Below, piece by piece: positions 1 through 11,231 of a stretch of 64,000 nucleotides of DNA; the first letter of the stretch is position 1; each line of letters opens with the position of its first letter. The notes beneath the pieces were generated by a model. That model ran no database searches and had not been told where the DNA came from. It was given only the letters and a program-made list of their open reading frames with translations. Both the position numbers and the translations under genes were made by a program. The DNA comes from Phytophthora sp. 'mugwort' (lineage: Eukaryota; Oomycota; Peronosporomycetes; Peronosporales; Peronosporaceae). The DNA lies in contig JAUCEF010000009.1 of assembly GCA_033558025.1 (NCBI GenBank), forward strand, positions 1,178,001 through 1,242,000. The letters are read 5' to 3'.

Positions 1-2451
1 AAGACTCACCACTTTAGCAAAGACTGACGCAGACCAACCCAGCGTATCACGCTGTAAGAACACTTGCAGTGGTCGATCGTACCCAATGCCAGTCAGCTCG
101 AGCGACAGGAAGGCCATACCGTTGCTGAAGCGACGAACACGCGAAATCTCCCCAGTGACTTGCACGTACACTTTTCTCGGCTTGATCGTCGTATCACGTG
201 CTGCCGCAACTGCCTGCTCTTGCTCTTGCGCTGCTTTTGCTCGTGCCTCGGGACTGTCAATAACAACGAAGCGGTTGTCCAGCTCCGACTGTCGAGTTTG
301 TAGCTTCTTGTCCAGCTCTAGCCATGTCTCGAGAGCAGCGTCTCGGGCGAGGCTGCTCTTGTCTCCAGTGATCGACTGCGTGACAGCAGCACGTGTTGCC
401 ATGCTGGGAAGCGTTTGGCGCTTGAAACAGCAGTAGACGTACACTGGCGTCCCTGAGAACTGCTTTCTCGTGGCGATTAGCGACTGTACATCGTAGCCCA
501 GGTCTGCGTGTGCTAGGAACTCCTTCTTCCGCCACTGTTTGCGAGGTGTAAGACAGACCAGTGACGCACTTCGGCTACGACCGGAATGGCTACCACACGC
601 GGACACGAGCTGGTCCAAGATGCGGCACACAAGGCGGAAAAATGACGGGGTTTTCTTCGCACGGACACGAAACCCTCGGAAGATGAAGCCGGCATCCAGA
701 ACGCAAGCCAGTCCGGGAGCTGGAGATACGTCATTCTCGAACGAGACGCTGATCATTTCCTCTTCCTGGGCTTCTTCGTCCTGCTTGTCGGTACGAGGTA
801 AAGCGAAGGAAGACTGGAGGATGAAGTGGCCGCAAGGCTCAAGGTTGACACTTTCATCTTCGTTCTCTTCCTTTCCAGGATAATCGTCCAGATTGACAAT
901 GCACTTGAAGAGCAGCAGTTTCAAAGTCTTAATGCCACGTTCACCGTTGTCGACAACACGAAACGATAGCTCTTCAGCCAACGTAATTGTGTAGACATCT
1001 GTGTATCCATCGCGTAGCAGCAGACGCACCGCTAAGCGGCGCGGATGCCACCCAAGAGCGAGAATAGGAGTATCTTTGTCTAAGTGAGACGCAACAGCAG
1101 ACGGTAAACTGCTGCCCATTGTCGCTTCCTCCGCCATGTACTCGTCCTGGCTCATGGAAGAGACATCACGGTCAAGTTCTCTTAGTGTATCACCAATAAA
1201 GTCGAGTACCCCATCATGTCGTTTCTTCACGTCCTCCGCTTGTTGTTCGGCACTCACGTCCATGCGCGACTTGGCTTGGAACGCACTAATTGACACCATT
1301 TCCTTGCGGACACAGCCCTTCATAACACTCGAAGCCAATGACAAATCGGCATGACAAGTATTCACGTTGCTGCTTCCCTGTACTGAGTTCTCACCAACCC
1401 ACAAGCGAATCTATACGTGACGCAAAAGCAAAAAAACAATGAGACCTTTTCTCTTAAAACCACGACACAAAATATCTCATTCACCTCCCGATGATCCGAT
1501 AGTACACTAAAATCGTCATACACAAGATCGGGCCCACGTCCAAAGAGGATTTCCTGTTGGCCGTACCAGTTACAGCATGGCAGTGTGACCACACCACACA
1601 CTCGGTCCGCCTGCACAGCACTCAGAGCCTGCTCTAGCGTCACGTGGGCATGCACCAGCACCACAATTGCCCGCCTTAAGGCAATCCGCACGTTCTCAAT
1701 CTTGTTGCGCACGACCACCAGGTTTGACACGTCCGCCCAGCCCTTCGAGCGCTGTCGACGCCCAGCAAAACACACAAAACCACCCGTCAGCATCCACTTA
1801 GACACCTCAGTGCCCCACTGTCGAACTACCCCTACCTCGCTCGTCCCCTTCTCCATCGCCGGATCCACACTATAACACTTCCATCCCCGCATCCGGAACG
1901 CAAACAGCGCAGCCGTGCGGGCTGTCCCCATAGCAACACCACAAATGTCAACAAACTCACACCATCCAGACAATATTGTGGGTTTCATGGCTCTGGTACT
2001 GTACTTACGTGTATTGCCGTCTCCAACTACTACAATTCCGTCGTGTTTGGCCGTCTCCTCCAGCTTTTCTGCATTATCCCTAGGCTCAATGTACCGTCGG
2101 ACAGCGTTGAACAGCGCCATGCTCTGAATACCTCGCAAAATACAATGACAACTCCATGAACCGACCTCCTCGTCAATCGGGAACACTGATTTGTTGGTGC
2201 AAGGTGTAGAAATGTACCTCCGTGACCTCTTTCGCGTCCGGGAACAAGCCGTGCTGCAGCAGGGCAGGCGCGCAGTGCAGTTTACCCACGAACTCATTGA
2301 GATAACGCAACGACACGGGAGGCGCAGACGCCGGAACTGTGGCAAAAGCTTCAGAGGCGTTTACTGAAGAGCTGGACGAAGGTTCAGCGCTGCCGGGCGC
2401 CTCGGGAGGCCGGCACAGCTGCCACCGCGAGACGTGCCGCATCGACGCCAT
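1..2451 (-). CDS. Methyltransferase-like protein with OB-fold C-terminus, 3' end off window
   Basis: Four exons can be read on the minus strand: 2451-2187, 2131-2009, 1921-1485 and 1410 to beyond position 1. Intron 2 starts GTAAGT and ends CAG, intron 3 starts GTGAAT and ends TAG. Intron 1 is least certain because its donor reads GTGTTC. The spliced frame is open throughout. Exon 2/3 gives a glycine-rich strand (VVVGDGNTPRTAALFAFR) followed by a CYSVDPAME segment, which looks like a Rossmann-type SAM-binding site, and later GVVTLPCCNWYG. The long last exon is acidic in places and ends in YVQVTGEISRVRRF, which resembles the first strands of an OB nucleic-acid-binding fold. I infer an RNA- or nucleic-acid-directed methyltransferase-like protein. 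The exact family is not recognised, and the C-terminus lies outside the window. Confidence 0.6.
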
Positions 2452-2580
2452 CGTAACCAGTTACTGGTAGTGATGATCTAACGTTTTGGGAAATTACACA
2501 CTAACTAGAAATAGAAATGCTCCCAAAATGAAATTGGGTACAAACGTGTGATTTTATTGAAGCGCGTTACTTGAGGTAAC

Positions 2581-2975
2581 TTACTTCCGCTTGGAGGCGT
2601 GGAACGCCTCCATGCCCTGGAGCCACGATCCCTCCGTGAGACCTTGCGGGCAGTACGCGCACGTAACGCCCAGCTTCTGTATGTCGTGCACATTGCCGAA
2701 CTCATTGTCGAAGAAGAGCATATCTTCGTACGGGATGCCGCTCTCTTTCTTCAACTGCTCGAAGTGCACGCGCTTGTTGTGTGGGTAGATAGCCTCGTAG
2801 TCGACGACGCTTTGTAGCGACTTTTTCTCCACGTCCTCGTCACCCTCTTCACCAATTTTCTCTACTTCTTCGTCCTCTTCCTCCTCCTCCTTTGACGTTG
2901 CACCGCCAATATCCACGTCCATGAGCCTCATGCACGTCTTGGCCCACTTGGGCTCCGTCGTCCTCGAAGTGAAGC
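2581..2975 (-). pseudogene. Truncated magnesium-dependent phosphatase-1 (MDP1) copy
   Basis: The minus-strand frame encodes the C-terminal half of an MDP1-like HAD phosphatase. It runs from SRTTEPKWAKTC through an acidic linker to IPYEDMLFFDNEFGNV, GVTCAYCPQG and the terminal SWLQGMEAF. It aligns residue by residue with the complete MDP1 gene at 4985-5590. The N-terminal half, which in this family carries the catalytic DxDxT motif, is absent. Upstream of about position 2975 the sequence is instead the antisense of the neighbouring DUF4246 gene. The minus frame stays open upstream, but that part reads as low-complexity Ser/Thr-rich antisense and is not MDP1. I infer a partial duplicate cut by a rearrangement. 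It differs from the intact copy in its Glu/Asp-rich insert. Confidence 0.7.
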
Positions 2976-2979
2976 AGCA

Positions 2980-4930
2980 CTTCGTGCTCAAGTCGTTTGA
3001 GCAGTCACTGGCAAACTGGAGACACGGCCAAGAACCCCTGGATAGTCTCCGTGACGTGCTACCTGATGGTCCCGAGAAACCGTCCAAGCTGAGCACATGG
3101 CTAAACGGTCTCATCATAGAATTCGGCATGGACGTTGAATCCGACAGCGACGAGGAGTCGGTGGAGGATGATGTGAACGAGAACGTAGAAGTACCAGCAG
3201 AAGGAGGGACGGAAGACGTGACCGAAGAAGAGACAAAGCGACGCGCTTTAAAGCAGGAGGTGGACTCACAACCGTCATACCCCACAGTAAAATGGACTTG
3301 TAACCAGCTCTTGCTGCATGAGAGGCTGCGTGCTGTGCCAGTTGAGGAGTGGTCCGAAGAAACTATTGGAGACGTAGTCGCTTTGGCGCGTGGTGTCGAG
3401 GATCCGGAGCTTGCACCCCGAGCAGCCGAATTGGTGTTTGCTGTTTGTCGTGGTGTTAGAGTTGAGGAAGCTCTTAGGATTCCTTTTGGATTGAATCTCT
3501 TGAGTGCAGATCGTCTACTAAACCTCAAGCTGCAATGTGAGAAGATTCATCAAGAGCTCAAAACGGTGCAGACTTACGTGATGAAGGCTATTCAACTGAC
3601 TGCAGAGAGAGAAGGACTTAATGCAGATACAAACACTGACATGGTGGTGATCTGTCCTGCTGGTATCGATGGCGTCTTTACAAGTGACAACTTGGTCCCA
3701 GAAGAGGTGGCGGCGAAATTTAAGGAAGAGGTCGCGGTGTTGGAAAATGTATCAGACGACCAGAAAGACTGGCATCTCTACTCGAACAAGTGCTGGATTT
3801 AGTACATCCATCGCTCTTCTGCTGTGTCTTTGGGAAGACCTTGAAAGCTCCTCATGCTCTGGATCCTTCATCCTTTAAGCACGCCTGCAGAGCAAATGCA
3901 TCGACTGATGTTCACTGGGTCTTAAGTGTAGAGAGACCAAACGGCTGCAGCACGGACTATCAGTCGATTCCGACTGATTTCGTTGTTGCAGAAGGTGGAG
4001 AACCTGGGAGTGACGGCGAGATTGCAGTTCGTATCTTATCCTACATTAACAACTTGCACCCGGAGCAGCACCCAGATCTATACGACTCGATTGGAAATAT
4101 CTTCGGACATTTTGTGCCGCTGTTCGAGCGAATGCTATCCGATCGAGCGCCAGGCCTGCTGTTATGTACTTTTGACGCCGACATGACTCGTCACGCCTCG
4201 TGGCGTCAATTATCGCGGCGTCCGAGAGTGTCAGACGTTGTGGAACTCTCACAGAAGGAGGTGACAATTTCACTGCGGGGCAAGACTGTACAAGCCGTCG
4301 TAAAAATTGCCGAGATCGTTCTTACCCCTGAGAACCCTACGTATAACGGTGGCGCATGGCATATTGAAGGCACACCAGCAGAGAGAATCATCGGGACGGG
4401 CATTTACTACTTTAGCTGTGAGAAAATCATGGATTCTCGGGTTTCATTTCGTGCCGAAATCGAAGAACCGCCATATCAACAGAGCGATGACGCTGGGGTC
4501 GCCGAAATTTATGGACTCTTTCATGATGAGCTTCTCGTGCAAGTGCTTGGCTCTGTTGGGTCCACGACGTCGCGCGTGTTGTGTTTCCCGACTGGTTGCA
4601 GCACCAATTGCAGCCGTTCAAGCTTGAAGATCCCGGCAAGCCCGGAGCGCAGAAAATCCTGGCGTTCTTTCTAGTTGAGCCAGAAAACCTGTTCTGTCAG
4701 CGTCCGTGATCCCTCCACAGCAACAGAAATGGATTGAACCACCTTTGGAGCTCATATTCCACCAGCTTCATCTCCCTAAAGAAGTGGGGCACAACATTCA
4801 ATCGATGATGTCTCGCGGTATGTCACTTCGATCCGCCAAGCAACACCGTCTGCAGCTAATGGACGAACCAGTTGCAATCCAAGAAGATGATGTGGACATC
4901 TTTGGCAACTCGCGCTACTTCTCTTTGTGA
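2980..4930 (+). pseudogene. DUF4246 family protein, frameshifted
   Basis: Three plus-strand frames together make one DUF4246-type protein. The first (to 3802) ends DWHLYSNKCWI just where the next frame takes over with VLDLVHPSLFCCVFG. The second carries the family block NPTYNGGAWHIEGTPAERI, GTGIYYFSCE and the YQQSDD..GVAEIYGL segment, then goes out of frame near 4570. The sense continues in another frame as VFPDWLQHQLQPF, and a further shift near 4690 leads to VIPPQQQKWIEP and the C-terminus IFGNSRYFSL at 4930. At least three frameshifts mean it cannot make a full protein unless the sequence has errors. The function of DUF4246 proteins is not established. The 5' end abuts the truncated MDP1 fragment in antisense, so its true start is unclear. 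Confidence 0.65.
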
Positions 4931-4984
4931 GGGCACTAGGAGAGGATATCCGTTAACAGCAGGTGTAGGTGGTGCTATTGAAGT

Positions 4985-5590
4985 CTATACCTTTGCTTTG
5001 TCTCCCTTGTGCTTTGCTTCTTGATAGGCCTCCATCCCTTTTAGCCACGAGTTCCATGTCACTCCGTCGCGGCAATACTGACATGTAACACCGAGTGCCG
5101 CCACGTCCTGCACGTTGCGATACTCGTCGTCAAAGAAGAGCATGTCTTCGAACGTCACTCGACTCTGTCGCTGGAACGCCGTAAAGTGAGCGATTTTGCC
5201 TGCCGGGTAGATCTCGACGTAGCTCGCGATTTCCTGCAAGGTCTTCATCTTAGCATCTTCTCCTGCTCTCTTGATGCTCACCTCCAAAAGTCCCATGCAC
5301 TCTTTAGCCGCCTCGATCTCCCCCGTACGAGACGCAATGGCGACTTTCGTGTCCTCAAATTGAGGGTCCGTTTCGAGAAGATTAAGGACGAGCTGCACAT
5401 CCGGCAATAAGCTCAGCTCTTCCCTGTAGCGGTCGAGGACTGTCCCGGGGTCCTCAGTCTTCGTGAACGGACTGCCGTTCAAGACGTCAATGTACGGACA
5501 CCACAGCGTGTAATCAAGGTCGAACACCACGAGACGGGGCACGTGGGTCCATCGCGGAGACGACGACACTGTCCGCCTCGAACCTGTCAT
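4985..5590 (-). CDS. Magnesium-dependent phosphatase-1 (MDP1), HAD superfamily
   Basis: Encodes about 201 residues with the HAD signature VFDLDYTLW near the N-terminus (the nucleophile Asp and general acid Asp of DxDxT), VAIASRTGE as the second motif (Ser in motif II), and FEDMLFFDDEYRNV as the acidic metal-binding motif. The C-terminal YCRDGVTWNSWLKGMEAY matches the MDP1 family. MDP1 enzymes dephosphorylate protein tyrosine and sugar amine substrates in the cytosol; the substrate here is unknown. I chose the ATG at 5590, not the in-frame ATG at 5668, because the extra residues come from a 13-bp tandem repeat immediately upstream. Single exon. The truncated paralogue at 2581-2975 is its nearest relative in the window. 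Confidence 0.85.
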   Translation of the reverse strand: MTGSRRTVSSSPRWTHVPRLVVFDLDYTLWCPYIDVLNGSPFTKTEDPGTVLDRYREELSLLPDVQLVLNLLETDPQFEDTKVAIASRTGEIEAAKECMGLLEVSIKRAGEDAKMKTLQEIASYVEIYPAGKIAHFTAFQRQSRVTFEDMLFFDDEYRNVQDVAALGVTCQYCRDGVTWNSWLKGMEAYQEAKHKGDKAKV

Positions 5591-5639
5591 TGCGATGATG
5601 GCGAGGAGTTGGGTTTGCGATCTTCTGACAAACCTTTGG

Positions 5640-5718
5640 CACTCCTGAATTTCACTCCTGAATTTCACTCCTGAATTTCACTCCTGCATTTCACTCCTGC
5701 ACTTCACTCCTGAATTTT
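5640..5718. repeat. 13-bp tandem repeat, about six copies
   Basis: The unit CACTCCTGAATTT is repeated head to tail about six times with small changes (GCATTT and GCACTT variants) and degenerates by about 5720. It lies 50 bp upstream of the MDP1 start codon, so it is in its 5' UTR or promoter. Confidence 0.9.
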
Positions 5719-6402
5719 ACTCTCGAATGTCACTTCAACCAGTCTTAATCACTTCATCATGGACATACGTCCCGCAGCTACATGACCTGACAGTGTGGTC
5801 ACAGCCATGGACGAGCTGCTAACGATATCATTGAAGATCCGATTACGGACAACGTCAGAGACGCCATCGGCTGGCACGTACACTTCTATTCGGAGACTCA
5901 GTGTTGAGACGGACCCGCAATTCCGTTACACTAACATCGGCGAGAACGAGACGGCGAAGAAGGTTTCTCGATGAATTCATAACCGTATTTCTGGGCAGCA
6001 AGACGAAGCACTTGAGCAGCTGAATCGCATTCGACGACATGGAGAACGTGCATGACGCGAGTGATGTGCTCCCATGGCCCACGGGGCGACCTGCATGCAC
6101 GACTTCTAACTGACCAAGAAGAAGCAGCGCGCGTAGACATACAACTCACGTATATCTACTACGTCAATACAGGTGTGACAATATCGAGAACTATCATTTA
6201 AGGTTTCATGCTGACGTTGTCGAACCGCCATATCAACGCACAGACGAATCGTCTGCTGATGATAGGAACGCAGGAGCCTACAGGTTTCTCGGTAGTGCTA
6301 AGCTTGTCCAAGAGTCAGGCTTCGTCGAAATCACTATTTTTCCTGCGGAATTTCCGAGCGTATTGCAACACTACGTCCAACAAGTTGAAAGAATTATGAC
6401 GA

Positions 6403-6454
6403 GGAGAAGGCCAAAATATTGTGACCTGAAGTTCACAAAATTTTGGCCTTCTCC
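6403..6454. repeat. Hairpin-forming inverted repeat
   Basis: GGAGAAGGCCAAAAT at 6403-6417 is complementary to ATTTTGGCCTTCTCC at 6440-6454, and pairing continues inward (TTGTG with CACAA) towards a small loop around 6425-6432. The arms are about 22 nt with one or two mismatches. It could be a transcription-end hairpin or a small foldback element. Confidence 0.8.
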
Positions 6455-6523
6455 CCGTTAATCCAGAGAGCCCTGCTACATCAACGTGGCAGCAGCAGGA
6501 ATGAATGAAGACATCTGAATAAG

Positions 6524-6660
6524 GATTTCCAACGTGTTGATGTGGTTATAAATGCGCAAATTGATCGACGTACTTGGCTTGTTGCAGAGATATTCCTAGG
6601 TAGCCGATCAATTAGTTTGCTTCTTAATAACTGCATCAACACGTTGGAAATTCATATCCT
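6524..6660. repeat. MITE-like imperfect palindrome of about 135 bp
   Basis: The left half starts AAGGATTTCCAACGTGTTGA and the right half contains its near complement TCAACACGTTGGAAATTC. Complementarity continues inward: GCGCAAATTGATCG pairs with the region reading CGATCAATTAGTTTGC. The whole stretch therefore folds on itself, as expected for a small foldback or MITE element. No target duplication was identified with certainty. Confidence 0.7.
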
Positions 6661-7165
6661 GCTATCTCGATCCATTTTTTTTCTGCTGCCGCGGGCGATG
6701 TTGATGTACGAGCAACTGTCATCAAGCACAACAGCAAGCATCCCCTTTCCATTTTTCTGGCTAGGTTGGCTCCCTATTCATCAGCTTCTACCTCCTCGTA
6801 TTGATCGTCTTCCATAGGACATAATGGGCGCGTAGTTTGGCTCTCGACATGAGACCAGTCCATGCTCAAGCGTCTTGAACAGTAGCTACTTGCTCCATCT
6901 TACTCAGTCATTTCTCGTGGATGGTTTGGTCTTGCTACTTAGCTCAATATGAAGCTTCTGCTTTTAGTCGCCAGCGCTTTGTGGCTTCATGATGAAGACA
7001 AATAAATTACTGAAGATTTGTTCCAAATACAAAGGTTTGATCATCACGATTTTTGGGTTTAATTCATAAGCATTTCACTGCATTCTACTACTATTGGGCT
7101 TGTCCACAGACACTAACAGGAACTCGTGACTCGTCGAGTCTGGCCCACATCATAAAAAAACTCAC

Positions 7166-7861
7166 TTAAAGCGAGAGCATCTCGCTGTTCCTCACGGCCA
7201 ATTCAGGAACCGTTGAAGAAGTAGCGATTGAAGCGCTGATAGCCCCAATGTCGAACCAGAACGGGTCGTCATTTGAGAAACCTTCCAGTCCTAGGAGCGG
7301 CTCTTCGTAGTCCATGGAGAGTGGTTGGAACTCGTCCAAAAACTCCATGGTTAACGCACGTTCAACGTCATCGATGTCCGCTCCTCCGTTACGAACAACC
7401 GGTTGCTCTCCTGTTTTTTGTAAGGGTGCTACCTCCGTACGAATGGCAAAGTTGATGCTATCGACCGTGTTCGGTGAGCACGGGAACAGGGCGTCGAGCT
7501 GAGCGATGCTGACACAGACGTCGGTGCTGAGCTTGAGCTGCTTCTGCTTGCGACGCTCGATCTTCTGCCGGTACTTTTGTGCATGAGTCATCGCCTGCCT
7601 TGTCGAGCGGGTGCCGACGTGGTTGGCAATGATCTTCCACGGTCCGGACGGGTACATCTCCAGAGCTTCTAGGAACCGTTCATGCTCCTCGGTGGTCCAG
7701 AGCAGTCGGCTGCGGTCGTTCATGCGCTTCTTGGACTTTTCACGGGCGAGACGAGCACGGCGTCGAGCTGCCGTCACTGTTTCTGCTGACCGCGGGGGGA
7801 TGCGGATCAGTTGGTTGCCATCTTGGAAGAAGCCGTTCTGCACGACGGAGGAGATCGTCAT
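7166..7861 (-). CDS. MYB-like (THAQKY class) transcription factor, copy 1
   Basis: About 231 residues. A single MYB/SANT repeat occupies roughly residues 52-102 (SRLLWTTEEHERFLEALEMY ... PSGPWKIIANHVGTR) and ends in THAQKYRQKIERRK, a variant of the SHAQKYF box of one-repeat MYB proteins. A basic segment precedes it and an acidic tail with a FLDEFQPLSMDYEEP motif follows. The start at 7861 (MTISSVVQNGFF) is chosen because two paralogues in this window begin with the same sequence; an upstream in-frame ATG at 7879 would add six unconserved residues. Presumed nuclear DNA-binding regulator with unknown targets. Single exon. Confidence 0.85.
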   Translation of the reverse strand: MTISSVVQNGFFQDGNQLIRIPPRSAETVTAARRRARLAREKSKKRMNDRSRLLWTTEEHERFLEALEMYPSGPWKIIANHVGTRSTRQAMTHAQKYRQKIERRKQKQLKLSTDVCVSIAQLDALFPCSPNTVDSINFAIRTEVAPLQKTGEQPVVRNGGADIDDVERALTMEFLDEFQPLSMDYEEPLLGLEGFSNDDPFWFDIGAISASIATSSTVPELAVRNSEMLSL

Positions 7862-8740
7862 GACGGGTTGGTAGTACACTGTACTACTTAACAGCTGAGT
7901 AGTACACTACGACGCTTGCACTTGTCGTGAGCGCTACGATGATAAATCGAGAATGAGGATTTGACTTCAATGTTCTAAGCTCAATTCATTGGCATTGAGG
8001 CTCTCTTCAACCGGGGATACGTTCACGCCGTCGTTACCGACGCCCGATCATCGGCAAAGTGGAAATTTTCCTGATACAAGCACTTGATAGAGATGGGAGA
8101 GGGAAGTGGGTTGGAGGGTCTTTGGTCGAAAACCTCTCGCTCTAGAGACGTTGTCGATCAGGTGGTTGAGTATCACCCGTGGTTTATAGATACTTCTGAC
8201 ACTTTCACCCGTTATGTGAGGCGGGCTTTCTCATTGGGTGTGGGACTTTAGTACCGCTCTCATAAAACGGTCAGAATTGTACTCATTTGATTGAAAAACG
8301 GATTTTTCGATACAAAAGCCAAGTGATCGGCGGCCGACCAGCGCTACGCTCCACATGAGCTCAAGCGTCACTTGAATCAAAAGTGCACATAATGATACGA
8401 ACGGCGGAGACGATCCTCGTGCCACATACCCCGAAAGGAGATGCGACGGAGCAAAGCTGAGTCCGCATGCACGGCGACGACCGCACAGACTTGATTGAAC
8501 GCTGCGGCGTCATCGGATGCGAGGCCTGATGATGCAACTACGTTAAAGACTACTGTTCGTGTCGAAGGGGCACTGCAGTGACACGAGTAAAGGAGGAGAG
8601 GCGACATAGATACCTAGGAATGGAAGACGGTGATTTTTGGGTCCAGTGTAAATGACGGATTGGCGAATGTGCTCGTTTGTATTCGACTTTAGTCACACCC
8701 GTACCGTACAGCAGGGATGTTAACGGCAACAACTTCAACT
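7862..8740. other. Intergenic region between MYB copies 1 and 2
   Basis: About 880 bp upstream of MYB copy 1 and downstream of copy 2. No coding sequence or RNA gene recognised; likely the promoter of copy 1 and the terminator of copy 2. Confidence 0.5.
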
Positions 8741-9328
8741 TTACCGCAATCCAAAACCTGCATCCACTGACGTACTCGACTCTGCGTCGTCCAGCCAGAA
8801 ATCGCTGTCTTGAGTATACGGCAGCGGCTCGTCATGGTCGATCTCGCTCGGGTGGAAGTTGTCGAGGAACTCCAGCAGTACGGCGTGCTCCCTGGTATCA
8901 AAAGGCGAAGCATCCACGGGCTCGCTCATCGATGCTGCTCTGGTATGGTTGCTGGTGTCTTGCGATGACGACTCGGAGTGTACTCTCTCGATACTGTCCC
9001 TGTGTTCCTTCATCTTGCGACGCTCGATTTTCTGGCGGTATTTCTGCGCGTGTGTCATGGTTTGCCGTGTGGTTCGCGTGCCAACATGGTCGGCGATGAC
9101 CCTCCAGGGCCCGGACGGATAGAGCTCCAGTGCCTCGAGGAATCGGTCGTGCTCGTCGGTGGTCCAGAGGAGGCGACTCCTCTCGCTGGGCGGGTCCTGG
9201 CGACGAGAGCGCCGCCTCCGCTTGGACTCGTTCGTCTCAGCAGCTCGAATGGGGATCCGGATTAGTTGCTGTTCGTCCTCGCTGTCCCCTTCGAACAACC
9301 CGCTCTGTACAACTTCCGAAATCGTCAT
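8741..9328 (-). CDS. MYB-like (THAQKY class) transcription factor, copy 2
   Basis: About 195 residues, starting MTISEVVQSGLFEGDSEDEQ, followed by QLIRIPIRAAET, a basic stretch, then the MYB repeat (SRLLWTTDEHDRFLEALELY, PSGPWRVIADHVGTRTTRQ) with the box MTHAQKYRQKIERRK. The tail carries LLEFLDNFHPSEIDHDEPL, matching the tails of the other copies. Same orientation as copy 1, which lies about 0.9 kb away. The N-terminal box QLIRIPxRAAET is shared by all three and is probably a functional motif of this family. Single exon; targets unknown. Confidence 0.87.
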   Translation of the reverse strand: MTISEVVQSGLFEGDSEDEQQLIRIPIRAAETNESKRRRRSRRQDPPSERSRLLWTTDEHDRFLEALELYPSGPWRVIADHVGTRTTRQTMTHAQKYRQKIERRKMKEHRDSIERVHSESSSQDTSNHTRAASMSEPVDASPFDTREHAVLLEFLDNFHPSEIDHDEPLPYTQDSDFWLDDAESSTSVDAGFGLR

Positions 9329-11231
9329 GCTTAATACACACAGAGTGCGCTGTAGTGTATGAAATCCTGCTTCTTAGCGGTAAGGTGCGCTACCGAATGC
9401 GTGTGTGCGTCACGGTGCCAATTATGAAATGAGTTCATGCAAGTGGCTTCGACTCGTGAGCCGCGTCGTATTTTGCCAGGCGGCCCCGACAAAGCGCATT
9501 GTGCCCTTTCCAACCCGGTAGCATCTAGAGATACAAGTGCCTGGCTATTATCCAGATTTATTTCTTGGAGCGAGTGGCACGCAGCCATCGCGAGGTTGGA
9601 TTGATTGGCAAGGTCGGACAATTGAAAGGTACAACGTTGACTCAGACAGATTTCAACCCAAGAACTACTCATGAGTTGTTGTGGGATAATCGTTGTACCT
9701 TGATGTCTTGATGTCTTATGAGGGGTGTTTAATAGCAAAATTGAAAAAAAACCCATATATTCGGTCCCTTCAACAAAACGTACGCTGCAGTTTGTGTCAT
9801 TTACGATCGACTAAGTAAAGTGGATTTTGGGCAGAAAAGTGCCCAGCTCTCATGGGCCACAGTGGAGACTCCCCTTATTGGACCAAAAATATACGGATGA
9901 AGCCTTGCAGTTCGTCATTCTATTGCCGTCGTGACTGTGCATTCGTGTGTGGCTTTCGCATTGCCGTGTACTGTACTAGTTATGCAGGCTCCCATCTTGC
10001 TCGGCGAGCCTAACGAAACGGAACCCAGCGGGTTAGGCCACAAATCTTAATCACAGTTTCTTAATCAAAGCTGCTGTTTCGTTTCCGCTGGAGAGTGCTG
10101 CTATTAATAACCTCACTGAGAATCTGTACATGCTACATGTACCAGCCAGCTGTGCAGGTTTCACAGTACGTGCCGCGATCGAGACGGGCGGTGCTAAGTC
10201 CGCCACGACTGGGACCACAGTACGGATACGGTCGTTGCGGCCAGCTGAATTGGCGTCACCTTCACCCAGCACCAGCAGGGAAATGTCCTGTTGCAGGGAA
10301 GGACGGTTAATCCTGTCATCGTCAGAAGTGAGCTGAGGCCTATGTGTATGAATAAATAGACGCGTATTTATTTGGTGGGACAATGCGGGGTGACGGTGTC
10401 GTGCCTTGGCAGCAAACATAAGCCGTGGTCACGAATTTGCCAACGCGACTGGTAAGAGATAATGAGGGGGGGGGGGCGGAGTAACCAATGTGTTGGTGAA
10501 TCCCCAGTGTAAACCAGTACACGTAGTTTGTTGGCGATGGATCTTCGCTCGTTTTTAAGCGATGTTACAGATTCGGCGTTCATGGTTGTAGAAATGTCCA
10601 AATGATCGCTTTCTACAAGCTCTGAATGGGCTACGCTGAGCACAGCAGCGGAATAACAGCAAGGGACACTGTACTCGTGTATGCGAATCGACCCAAATAC
10701 TTGATTGCAATCTTTCGTTTGGGTTTTGACATCTACATAATATGTATATTATACTGCTGCGTGAAGTTACTAGTATACAGTAGTACATGCTTTTGTAGAA
10801 ATAGAGGACGAGTACGAAAACAGCAGTATGTAAACAACTTATGTATAATGAACTGGGTGCCAATCTTAGGCAAAAAAAACTAGGCAATATACTATCCGCT
10901 GTATATCATTATGGATATAGCTCGATCAGAGCCGTTTTTTAATAACTCGTCTTAGCGGGCAAGAGGGGTTTCTTAGCGTGTTTCTGTAATCCACTAAAAG
11001 GCCGCTTCGGACAATTGCTAATAACAAATAGCCATGCGTATCGATTTATTACTATCAATTTGACGTGGACTGCGAAATCGGTACAGAAAGCCGGGGCCTG
11101 TTTGGACATATGGGTTCCGAGTGGAAGGGCAAGCGTCACATCGCAAAACAAGAGCTTGCTCGGCGCTATTGCCAACACGCTCGTCCTCAGTCTTCAACTG
11201 CCCTCGTCGATCACCAACCCAGTAGCCCAAT
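9329..11231. other. 1.9-kb intergenic region between divergent MYB genes
   Basis: No gene recognised. Contains a G homopolymer of about ten near 10465-10475. MYB copies 2 and 3 are divergently arranged, so this holds both promoters. Confidence 0.5.

Larger units (their letters stand above)
5720..7165. other. Intergenic stretch without a recognisable gene
   Basis: No supported coding sequence seen. It contains a short hairpin (6403-6454) and a long imperfect palindrome (6524-6660), listed separately. Open frames here are short and lack family motifs. Confidence 0.6.

Noticed and set aside
2581..3528. A 315-residue minus-strand frame containing MDP1 C-terminus
   Set aside because: Its N-terminal 190 residues are antisense of the DUF4246 sequence and Ser/Thr-rich without MDP1 motifs; only the C-terminal part is real homology.
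10051..10887. Several overlapping frames of about 90-120 residues
   Set aside because: No family motif on either strand and no codon-like pattern; left as intergenic.
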